Assembly (NCBI GenBank): GCA_938042205.1
Contig: CALIRS010000028.1
Location: forward strand, 1-5,699
DNA from: an uncultured bacterium
Lineage (GTDB): Bacteria; Actinomycetota; Aquicultoria; SKW223
DNA: 5,699 bases
Direction: 5' to 3'
The notes beneath the pieces are model-generated. The model was not told the origin of the DNA and did no database searches. It worked only from the letters and a program-made list of their open reading frames with translations. Shown piece by piece: positions 1 through 5,322 of the stretch. The first letter of the stretch is position 1; each line of letters begins with the position of its first letter. A program made the translations under genes and the position numbers.

Positions 1-6
1 GGAGGT
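1..6 (+). promoter_or_regulatory. Ribosome binding site of tuf
   Basis: The window opens with GGAGGT, a near-perfect Shine-Dalgarno sequence six bases before the ATG at 13. It fixes the EF-Tu start. A TGA at 10-12 sits directly before the ATG, but with so little upstream sequence I cannot tell whether it ends another gene. Confidence 0.9.
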
Positions 7-12
7 CTTTGA

Positions 13-1215
13 ATGGCAAAGCCCAAATTTGAAAGAGTAAAACCTCACGTAAATGTGGGAACCATTGGACACGTAGACCATGGGAAAACCACTCTCACCG
101 CAGCGATTACTGAAGTTTTACACAACGTTGGTCTTGCAGAATATGTCTCTTTCGACCAGATTGACAAAGCCCCTGAGGAAAAGGCAAGAGGAATTACCAT
201 CGCTATTGCCCACGTAGAATATGAAACAGAAAAGCGCCACTATGCCCACATAGACTGTCCAGGACATGCAGACTATGTAAAAAACATGATAACCGGTGCT
301 GCCCAGATGGATGGAGCCATCCTTGTAGTTTCTGCCGCTGACGGTCCCATGCCTCAGACAAGAGAGCACGTTCTTTTAGCAAGACAGGTAGGAGTTCCCT
401 ACATCGTTGTCTACTTAAACAAAGTAGATATGGTAGATGATGAAGAACTCTTAGAGCTTGTTGAAGTTGAAGTAAGAGACCTTCTTTCCGAATATGAGTT
501 TCCAGGAGAAGAAGTTCCTGTTATAAAAGGTTCAGCTCTAAAAGCCTTAGAATGCGGCTGTGGTAAAAAAGAATGTGAGTGGTGCAAATCTATCTGGGAG
601 CTTTTAGATGCCTTAGACACCTACATTCCAGAACCAAAAAGAGATATTGACAAACCATTCTTAATGCCTATCGAAGACGTTTTTTCAATCACCGGAAGAG
701 GAACAGTTGTTACTGGAAGAATTGACAGAGGAAAGGTAAAGACAGGAGATGAAGTAGAAATCGTAGGCATCTCAAAGGATATAAAAAAGACAGTGATTAC
801 AGGAGTTGAGATGTTTAGAAAAGTACTTGATGAAGGAATTGCCGGAGACAATGTAGGACTTCTTCTTCGAGGCATAGGAAAAGATGAAGTAGAAAGAGGA
901 CAGGTAGTTGCAGCCCCGGGATCAATTACTCCCCACACCAGATTCAAGGCTCAGGTATATGTCTTAAAAAAAGAAGAAGGAGGAAGACATACCCCCTTCT
1001 TTAATGGTTACAGACCCCAGTTTTACTTCAGAACAACAGATGTTACCGGAACCATTCGTCTTCCAGATGGAGTAGAAATGGTAATGCCTGGAGACAACAT
1101 TGAAATGGAGGCAGAACTGATTGCCCCAATTGCTATGGAAGAAGGACTCCGCTTTGCTATCCGTGAAGGCGGAAGAACTGTTGGAGCAGGAACGGTGACA
1201 AGGATTATTGAGTAG
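13..1215 (+). CDS. tuf: Elongation factor Tu (EF-Tu)
   Basis: GTPase that carries aminoacyl-tRNA to the ribosomal A site in the cytoplasm. The 400-residue product covers all three domains (E. coli EF-Tu is about 394). Domain 1 shows the P-loop GHVDHGKT (19-26), switch I RGIT (59-62), DCPGH (81-85) with the catalytic His at 85, NKVD (136-139) and the G5 SAL (174-176). Domains 2 and 3 follow, ending in the usual GLRFAIREGGRTVGAG block. Right after SALKALE, residues 181-191 read CGCGKKECEWC, with cysteines at 181, 183, 188 and 191. E. coli is about five residues shorter here, and Thermus EF-Tu carries a different, cysteine-free insert in the same loop. The four cysteines could bind a metal such as zinc; that is inference. 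Codon use differs from the downstream genes: GGA encodes 28 of 39 glycines and AGA 16 of 22 arginines. rpsJ follows after 19 nt with no terminator. The gene identity is certain. tuf is often duplicated, and whether a second copy exists cannot be seen. Confidence 0.99.
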   Translation: MAKPKFERVKPHVNVGTIGHVDHGKTTLTAAITEVLHNVGLAEYVSFDQIDKAPEEKARGITIAIAHVEYETEKRHYAHIDCPGHADYVKNMITGAAQMDGAILVVSAADGPMPQTREHVLLARQVGVPYIVVYLNKVDMVDDEELLELVEVEVRDLLSEYEFPGEEVPVIKGSALKALECGCGKKECEWCKSIWELLDALDTYIPEPKRDIDKPFLMPIEDVFSITGRGTVVTGRIDRGKVKTGDEVEIVGISKDIKKTVITGVEMFRKVLDEGIAGDNVGLLLRGIGKDEVERGQVVAAPGSITPHTRFKAQVYVLKKEEGGRHTPFFNGYRPQFYFRTTDVTGTIRLPDGVEMVMPGDNIEMEAELIAPIAMEEGLRFAIREGGRTVGAGTVTRIIE

Positions 1216-1234
1216 AGAGAGGGTTTGATAAGGG

Positions 1235-1540
1235 ATGACGCAAAAAATAAGAATTCGTTTAAAGGCTTACGATCACGAAATACTGGATAGTTCAGCAAAG
1301 AAAATAGTAGATACTGCAGAAAAGACCGGGTCGAAAGTATCCGGTCCCATCCCTCTCCCAACGGAGAAAAGCCTGGTGACGATCTTGAGATCACCGCACA
1401 AAGATAAAGATTCGCGAGAGCAATTTGAGATAAGAGTTCATAAAAGGTTAATTGACATTATTGATCCTACTCCAAGAACAGTTGACTACTTGATGAGACT
1501 TGATTTGCCAACAGGTGTAGATATTGAGATTAAACTATAA
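1235..1540 (+). CDS. rpsJ: 30S ribosomal protein S10 (NusE)
   Basis: Small-subunit head protein. In well-studied bacteria it also acts as NusE, pairing with NusB in transcription antitermination. The 101-residue product matches the family length (E. coli 103) and pattern: IRIRLKAYDH near the N-terminus, SGPIPLPT (36-43), the extended-loop segment SPHKDKDSREQFE (53-65) and the C-terminal MRLDLPTGVDI. The residue aligned with E. coli Val57, a position linked to tigecycline resistance, is Lys56; I take this as natural variation rather than a resistance change. The ATG at 1235 gives the expected N-terminus. Upstream purines include GAGGG at 1219-1223 and AAGGG directly against the ATG, neither ideally spaced. 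Only 19 nt separate it from tuf, so there is no room for the long L4-controlled leader found before rpsJ in E. coli. A hairpin-forming inverted repeat lies inside the gene at 1324-1346. Confidence 0.98.
   Translation: MTQKIRIRLKAYDHEILDSSAKKIVDTAEKTGSKVSGPIPLPTEKSLVTILRSPHKDKDSREQFEIRVHKRLIDIIDPTPRTVDYLMRLDLPTGVDIEIKL
1324..1346 (+). other. Inverted repeat / possible mRNA hairpin inside rpsJ
   Basis: GACCGG at 1324-1329 is the exact reverse complement of CCGGTC at 1341-1346. Two further pairs (G1330-U1340 and U1331-A1339) extend it to an 8-bp stem with a 7-nt loop in RNA. No U-run follows, so it is not an intrinsic terminator. It covers rpsJ codons 30-38 (T-G-S-K-V-S-G-P), which constrain the sequence. 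It may be chance. Confidence 0.35.
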
Positions 1541-1552
1541 GGTTGGTGTTAG

Positions 1553-2197
1553 ATGAAAGTAATTCTGGGTAAAAAAGCAGGAATGAAACAAATATTTAAA
1601 GATGGGAAGATGATACCGGTAACGGTGGTAAAGGCAGGACCTTGTGTGGTTGTTGATAAAAAAATACCTGATAAGCATGGTTACTCAGCAATAGTAATAG
1701 GTTACGAGGATGCAAAAGAAAAACATCTGAATAAACCGCTTTTAGGAATCTTTAAAAAGATAAAGATTACTCCCAAGAAAGTCATAAAGGAATTCCGGAT
1801 ATCTTCTGAGGAGCTGGATAATTACAAAATAGGTGATGAAATAAAGGTCGATATTTTTACTGCTGGTGACAAGGTGGACGTTTCTGGTACAACCAAAGGT
1901 AAGGGTTTCCAGGGTGGGGTAAAAAGATACGGATTCAAAGGATTTCCTGATTCACATGGTCATCGGTATCACCGAGCTGGAGGTTCAATCGGAGCCTCAG
2001 CTTTTCCGGCAAGAGTGTTTAAAGGGAAGACGATGCCAGGTCATATGGGAACTAATAGAGTCTCCATACAGAATCTCGAAATAGTCGAAGTTAAGCCAGA
2101 TGAAAACACTTTCTTAATTAAAGGTGCCGTACCTGGCGCTACTGGGAGTCAACTGATAATCAAAGAAGCGACAAAGGCAGTGATTAAGAATGCCTAA
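1553..2197 (+). CDS. rplC: 50S ribosomal protein L3
   Basis: Binds 23S rRNA early in assembly and sends an extended arm towards the peptidyl transferase centre. The 214 residues fit the family (E. coli 209). The N-terminus MKVILGKKAGMKQIF, the block DVSGTTKGKGFQGGVKRYGF (109-128) and GSIGASAFPARVFKGK (144-159) followed by MPGHMG (161-166) are diagnostic, as is the C-terminal KGAVPGATGSQLII. In E. coli, Gln150 in the arm is methylated by PrmB. The aligned residue here is Ala150, so that modification cannot occur, as seems likely in many bacteria that lack the glutamine. The arm segment DSHGHRYHRAGG (133-144) is rich in histidine. The gene starts 12 nt after rpsJ, with AAGG (1539-1542, overlapping the rpsJ stop) as a modest ribosome binding site. 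Its 3' end overlaps rplD by 8 nt, suggesting translational coupling. Confidence 0.98.
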   Translation: MKVILGKKAGMKQIFKDGKMIPVTVVKAGPCVVVDKKIPDKHGYSAIVIGYEDAKEKHLNKPLLGIFKKIKITPKKVIKEFRISSEELDNYKIGDEIKVDIFTAGDKVDVSGTTKGKGFQGGVKRYGFKGFPDSHGHRYHRAGGSIGASAFPARVFKGKTMPGHMGTNRVSIQNLEIVEVKPDENTFLIKGAVPGATGSQLIIKEATKAVIKNA

Positions 2198-2813
2198 GGC
2201 AATGCTTATTACAGCCAGAGGAACCAAAAAGGAAATCGAGCTCGATGACGCGTTCTTTTCAGAACATACTCACGAAGGCTTGATTCACGAAGCAGTAAGA
2301 AGATACCGTGCAAGCCTTCGACAGGGGACTCATAGTACTAAAGTAAGGTCAGAGGTTCGCGGAGGAGGAAGAAAACCATGGCGTCAGAAAGGTACAGGTA
2401 GAGCAAGGGCGGGGACAATTCGTTCCCCTCTTTGGAAAGGTGGGGGTGTAGTTTTTGGACCTCATCCTAAAGATTATTCGTTCGATATGCCAAGAAAGCA
2501 GAGAAGAAAATCACTTGCTGCTTCACTAACCTATAAAGTAGAAAAAGGGGAATTTGTGGTAGTGGAATCTGATAAATTTAAAGAGCCAAAAACAAAGGTT
2601 GCGGTTGAACTATTAAATAAGACGGGACTTTCAGGTAAGAAATTAGCCATTGCCGCTTTAAGGGATGAAGAAGCGCTTATAAAATCATTCAAAAATCTTT
2701 CAGATGTGAAAGTAGTCGATGCAGAGGGACTGAATCCCTACCTCGTTCTAAATAATGAAATTTTCGTAATTACCAGGAAGGCACTCGAAAGACTAAGAGA
2801 GGTGTTGACATAA
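2190..2813 (+). CDS. rplD: 50S ribosomal protein L4
   Basis: Large-subunit protein whose loop helps form the narrow part of the peptide exit tunnel. In E. coli it also represses its own operon through the S10 leader. The 207-residue product (E. coli 201) has the family core: RQGTHSTKVRSEVRGGGRKP (44-63) leads into WRQKGTGRARAGTIRSPLW (64-82), the positively charged tunnel loop, and a Rossmann-like C-terminal half contains the conserved EPKTK. The ATG at 2190 lies inside the end of rplC, giving an 8-nt overlap, with AAAGG (2173-2177) upstream. A second in-frame ATG at 2202 would remove four residues, but AAGG at 2196-2199 is too close to serve it, so I keep the first. No E. coli-type leader exists directly before rpsJ; if L4 autoregulation operates, its target must lie elsewhere. 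Confidence 0.97.
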   Translation: MPKAMLITARGTKKEIELDDAFFSEHTHEGLIHEAVRRYRASLRQGTHSTKVRSEVRGGGRKPWRQKGTGRARAGTIRSPLWKGGGVVFGPHPKDYSFDMPRKQRRKSLAASLTYKVEKGEFVVVESDKFKEPKTKVAVELLNKTGLSGKKLAIAALRDEEALIKSFKNLSDVKVVDAEGLNPYLVLNNEIFVITRKALERLREVLT

Positions 2814-2816
2814 GAA

Positions 2817-3101
2817 ATGCAAAATCCTGAAAGCATTATTCTTAGACCAATCATTTCTGAAAAAGCGTATAAAGGAGTGGAAGAGGGAAAATATACTTTT
2901 AAAGTTCATCCTGATGCCAACAAAATTGAAATCAGGCATGCAATAGAAAAACTTTTCAACGTAAAGGTTGTAAAAGTAAATGTGATGAATCAAAAACCGA
3001 AGAAAAAGCGTCTTGGAAAATTCGAAGGCAGAACTTCTTCGTGGAAAAAAGCAGTCGTTACTTTAAAAGAGGGCGACAAAATAGAGTTTTTTGAGGCTTA
3101 G
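2817..3101 (+). CDS. rplW: 50S ribosomal protein L23
   Basis: Sits at the rim of the peptide exit tunnel, where trigger factor and the signal recognition particle dock. The 94 residues match the family (E. coli 100). The opening ILRPIISEKAY (8-18) contains Glu15, aligned with the E. coli Glu18 that contacts trigger factor. A basic beta-hairpin tip follows (NQKPKKKRLGKFEGR, about 58-72), then SSWKKAVVTLKEGDKIEFF, the usual C-terminus. The start is 3 nt after the rplD stop, with GAGAGGTG (2797-2804) inside rplD as the ribosome binding site, so translation is probably coupled. The 27 nt between its stop and rplB form the longest gap in the window. Confidence 0.97.
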   Translation: MQNPESIILRPIISEKAYKGVEEGKYTFKVHPDANKIEIRHAIEKLFNVKVVKVNVMNQKPKKKRLGKFEGRTSSWKKAVVTLKEGDKIEFFEA

Positions 3102-3103
3102 TA

Positions 3104-3142
3104 ATGAAAATGAGAGTGAGGAGAAATCATGGGAGTTCGTAA
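3104..3142 (+). other. Twelve-codon mini-ORF across the rplB start (doubtful)
   Basis: An ATG at 3104, two bases after the rplW stop, opens a 12-codon frame (MKMRVRRNHGSS, stop TAA 3140-3142) that runs across the rplB start in another frame. GAGG at 3093-3096 lies seven bases before it, a workable ribosome binding position. It could be a coupling or leader peptide. Short open frames this size often arise by chance, so the call is weak. Confidence 0.15.
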
Positions 3143-3947
3143 GTTAAAACCAACTTCAGCTGGGAAAAGATTTCAAATAATAGACGATTATAGTGACATC
3201 ACAAAAACTGAACCTGAAAAATCGCTGTTAAAACCTCTTGTTAAGAAGGCAGGCCGTTCTAGTGGAACTGTCTCGGTACGTCACAAAGGTGGGTCTCACA
3301 AACGTATGTATCGGATTATTGATTTTAAAAGAGATAAAGATGGTATACCGGCAAAGGTGGCGGCGATAGAATACGATCCTAATAGGTCGGCTCGTATTGC
3401 ACTTCTTCATTATCTGGATGGAGAAAAAAGATATATTCTAGCGCCAGAAGGCTTGAAGGTGGGGGATGTGGTTGAAAGCGGGGAAAATGCGGATGTCAAG
3501 CCTGGAAACACCTTACCTCTAAGTAAAATTCCTGTGGGAACTGTTGTTCATAATATTGAACTTAAACCTGGCAAAGGAGGACAACTTGCCAGAAGTGCTG
3601 GTTCTTATTGCCAGATAATGGCTCGGGAAGGTGATTATGTGACTTTAAAAATGCCAAGCGGCGAAATAAGAATGTTGAATGCCGCCCTGAGAGCTACAGT
3701 TGGTCAGGTAGGCAATGTTGAACATGAGCTAATTTCCGCAGGAAAAGCGGGGAAAAGCCGCTGGTTGGGTGTAAGACCTACTGTAAGAGGAACGGCGATG
3801 AACCCCGTTGACCATCCACATGGTGGCGGAGAAGGAAAGGCAGGTCCAGGAAGACATCCGGTAACTCCATGGGGGAAACCCACTTTAGGCTTTAAGACAA
3901 GAAAGAAGAAACCTTCAGATAAATTAATAATTAAAAGGAGAAAGTGA
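3129..3947 (+). CDS. rplB: 50S ribosomal protein L2
   Basis: One of the largest and most conserved 50S proteins, needed for subunit joining and peptidyl transferase activity. The 272 residues match E. coli (273). The N-terminal tail is followed by the OB-like RNA-binding domain (about 42-120) with YRIIDFKRDKDGIPAKV and EYDPNRSARIALL, and then the SH3-like domain with KPGKGGQLARSAGSY. The C-terminus holds GVRPTVRGTAMNPVDHPHGG; its first DHPH histidine is residue 229, equivalent to the functionally important E. coli His229. The normally well-conserved GRNNxGRIT..RHxGGGHK motif is altered to GRSSGTVSVRHKGGSHK (42-58): one residue shorter, both asparagines lost, and the last glycine of GGG changed to Ser56. 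The ATG at 3129 has GAGGAG at 3118-3123. The stop TGA is followed at once by an in-frame TAA. Gene identity is certain. Confidence 0.98.
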   Translation: MGVRKLKPTSAGKRFQIIDDYSDITKTEPEKSLLKPLVKKAGRSSGTVSVRHKGGSHKRMYRIIDFKRDKDGIPAKVAAIEYDPNRSARIALLHYLDGEKRYILAPEGLKVGDVVESGENADVKPGNTLPLSKIPVGTVVHNIELKPGKGGQLARSAGSYCQIMAREGDYVTLKMPSGEIRMLNAALRATVGQVGNVEHELISAGKAGKSRWLGVRPTVRGTAMNPVDHPHGGGEGKAGPGRHPVTPWGKPTLGFKTRKKKPSDKLIIKRRK

Positions 3948-3948
3948 T

Positions 3949-3955
3949 AAGGAGG
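3949..3955 (+). promoter_or_regulatory. Ribosome binding site of rpsS
   Basis: AAGGAGG, a near-full complement of the 16S rRNA tail, ends four bases before the rpsS ATG at 3960. It is the strongest such site within the ribosomal protein block. It overlaps the second of two tandem stops (TGA TAA) that end rplB, so terminating and initiating ribosomes would be adjacent. Confidence 0.8.
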
Positions 3956-3959
3956 GAAC

Positions 3960-4244
3960 ATGGGCCGTTCATTAAAAAAAGGACCGTATGTGCACCCAAA
4001 ACTGATGGAAAAAATCAGAAAGCTCAATGAGATGGGAGAAAAACGAATTATTAAAACCTGGTCAAGAGGTTCCACGATAGTGCCAGAGATGATCGGCCAT
4101 ACAATAGCAGTTTACGATGGCAGAAGACATGTTCCAGTTTACGTGACGGAAGCAATGATTGGACATAAGCTAGGTGAGTTTGCGCCTACACGAACCTTCA
4201 GAGGTCACGCTGGTTCAAAAGAAAAAGCAGGGAAGGTCAGATAG
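3960..4244 (+). CDS. rpsS: 30S ribosomal protein S19
   Basis: Small-subunit head protein that pairs with S13 and reaches towards A-site tRNA and the intersubunit bridge. The 94 residues match the family (E. coli 92). The opening GRSLKKGPYVHPKL, the central KTWSRGSTIVPEMIGHTIAVYDGRRHVPVYV and the end MIGHKLGEFAPTRTFRGHAG are all standard; a long basic tail, KEKAGKVR, follows. The start is fixed by the strong AAGGAGG upstream. rplV follows after only 2 nt, and its ribosome binding site lies within the last codons of rpsS. Confidence 0.98.
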   Translation: MGRSLKKGPYVHPKLMEKIRKLNEMGEKRIIKTWSRGSTIVPEMIGHTIAVYDGRRHVPVYVTEAMIGHKLGEFAPTRTFRGHAGSKEKAGKVR

Positions 4245-4246
4245 AA

Positions 4247-4612
4247 ATGGTTACAAACACGGAAAGAAAAACGGCTTATGCGATTGCGAAGTACGTAAGG
4301 ATTTCTCCAAGAAAGGTTCGTGTTGTTGCAGATGAAATTCGTGGAAAGCACGTTGACGAAGCGTTTAAGCTGCTTGCTTTTACTCCGAGAAGAGCAGCCA
4401 GGTTTTTGTGGAAGGTGCTTGAGTCCGCTGTAGCAAATGCAGAACGCAACCACCAGCTAAACAGAAAGGGACTCTATGTGTCTGAGGTCAGAGTTGATGA
4501 AGGGCCTACCTTGAAAAGATGGCGTCCGAGAGCTATGGGGCGAGCCACAATGGTTAGAAAGAGAAGCAGTCATATCTATATAGCTGTAGAAGAGAAAGGA
4601 GCTAACAGATAA
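4247..4612 (+). CDS. rplV: 50S ribosomal protein L22
   Basis: Assembly protein whose long beta-hairpin lines the exit tunnel near the macrolide site. The 121 residues (E. coli 110) include the N-terminal YVRISPRKVRVVADEIRGK (16-34), FTPRRAARFLWKVLESAVANA (45-65), the hairpin GPTLKRWRPRAMGRATMVRKR (86-106) and the end SSHIYIAVEEK. The hairpin is full length, with no deletion of the kind linked to macrolide resistance in E. coli. The N-terminus is about seven residues longer than in E. coli. The ATG at 4247 has AAGGT (4233-4237) nine bases upstream, and I see no better internal start, so I keep the longer form. The stop shares one base with the rpsC ATG. Confidence 0.97.
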   Translation: MVTNTERKTAYAIAKYVRISPRKVRVVADEIRGKHVDEAFKLLAFTPRRAARFLWKVLESAVANAERNHQLNRKGLYVSEVRVDEGPTLKRWRPRAMGRATMVRKRSSHIYIAVEEKGANR

Positions 4613-5322
4613 TGGGGCAAAAAGTAAATCCTATTGGCTTAAGACTGGGAATAGTTGAAGATTGGCGTTCGCGCTGGTATGCAGAAGAAGACTATGCGCG
4701 GCTGGTTCAGGAAGATGCAGAAATAAGGGATTACATAAAATCTCAGCTTCCACGTGCTGGAATATCGAAAATTGAAATAGAAAGAAAGGGCAAAGGCAGT
4801 AGTGGGAAGTGCCGGGTCACAATATATACTTCACGTCCCGGTGTCGTTATTGGCCGTAAAGGGCAGGAAGTTGACAGGATAAAGAAGGAGCTTATGAAGG
4901 TTGCTCAGGGAGAATTATCTATAGAAGTTAAAGAAGTTCGAATCCCTGAACTGGATGCAAATCTTGTGGCACAGTCGATTGCAGAACAGCTTGAAGCAAG
5001 AGTTTCTCACAGGCGAGCTATGAAAAGAGCAATATCTTCTGCGATGAGGGCAGGTGCCAGAGGAATTAGGGTTCAGGTTTCGGGAAGGTTGGGCGGTGCT
5101 GAAATGAGTCGCCGCGAGTGGTATCGCGAAGGGCGAGTACCACTTCATACTTTGAGAGCCAAAATAGATTATGGTTTTGCAGAAGCCCATACCAAGTTTG
5201 GACGTATCGGTGTCAAGGTCTGGATTTATATGGGTGATATCCTGGGAAGTCGTGAAGCTAAAGAGATTAGTCAGGTTGAAGCAGAGGAGGTTGAAGAAGT
5301 TGTTGATGCCGAGAAGAGTTAA
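4612..5322 (+). CDS. rpsC: 30S ribosomal protein S3
   Basis: Forms part of the mRNA entry tunnel and contributes to the ribosome's mRNA helicase activity. The 236 residues (E. coli 233) begin MGQKVNPIGLRLGI. The type II KH domain carries the loop GRKG at 81-84 (VVIGRKGQEVDRIKKEL). HRRAMKRA (133-140) holds Arg134, Arg135 and Lys138, equivalent to the E. coli helicase residues Arg131, Arg132 and Lys135, and the C-domain has SGRLGGAEMSRREWYREGRV. Between IERK and CRVTIYTSRPG (about 59-67) there is a Gly/Ser/Lys-rich loop roughly four residues longer than in E. coli. The C-terminal tail is strongly acidic (VEAEEVEEVVDAEKS). The ATG at 4612 overlaps the rplV stop (TAATG), with AAGGAG at 4596-4601. 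The coding sequence of the acidic tail also contains the rplP ribosome binding site and start. Confidence 0.98.
   Translation: MGQKVNPIGLRLGIVEDWRSRWYAEEDYARLVQEDAEIRDYIKSQLPRAGISKIEIERKGKGSSGKCRVTIYTSRPGVVIGRKGQEVDRIKKELMKVAQGELSIEVKEVRIPELDANLVAQSIAEQLEARVSHRRAMKRAISSAMRAGARGIRVQVSGRLGGAEMSRREWYREGRVPLHTLRAKIDYGFAEAHTKFGRIGVKVWIYMGDILGSREAKEISQVEAEEVEEVVDAEKS
5284..5290 (+). promoter_or_regulatory. Ribosome binding site of rplP inside rpsC
   Basis: GAGGAGG lies within the codons for the acidic S3 tail. It is nine bases before TTG 5300, twelve before TTG 5303 and fifteen before ATG 5306. Nine is the most usual distance, which favours the first TTG as the rplP start. Confidence 0.7.

Noticed and set aside
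1023..1394. Long antisense open frame across the end of tuf and the start of rpsJ
   Set aside because: It is fully opposite two certain conserved genes, its translation is low-complexity and resembles no family I know, and I see no good ribosome binding site. It is a shadow of the sense coding.
1384..1425. S10 residue change at the tigecycline-linked position (Lys56 for E. coli Val57)
   Set aside because: The segment HKDKDSREQFE resembles natural S10 sequences that carry Lys here, so it is not evidence of resistance.
2001..2003. Loss of the PrmB-methylated glutamine in L3 (Ala150 instead of Gln)
   Set aside because: I believe many bacteria outside the proteobacteria lack this glutamine, and the surrounding arm is intact, so it is recorded with the gene rather than as a finding.
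2181..2204. Downstream ATG at 2202 as an alternative rplD start
   Set aside because: The nearest purine-rich site, AAGG at 2196-2199, is only two bases from it, while the ATG at 2190 has AAAGG at a workable distance; the N-terminus varies in the family, so this stays a minor uncertainty.
3736..3762. Competing short stems in rplB (CCGC/GCGG and AGCGG/CCGCT)
   Set aside because: Stems of only four or five pairs in a repetitive GGAAAAG context encoding the conserved AGKAGKSRW; no U-run and nothing beyond chance.
3704..4075. Antisense open frame of 123 codons opposite rplB and rpsS
   Set aside because: It mirrors certain sense genes and its composition (Pro, Phe, Ser, Leu) is what the reverse of basic ribosomal proteins gives.
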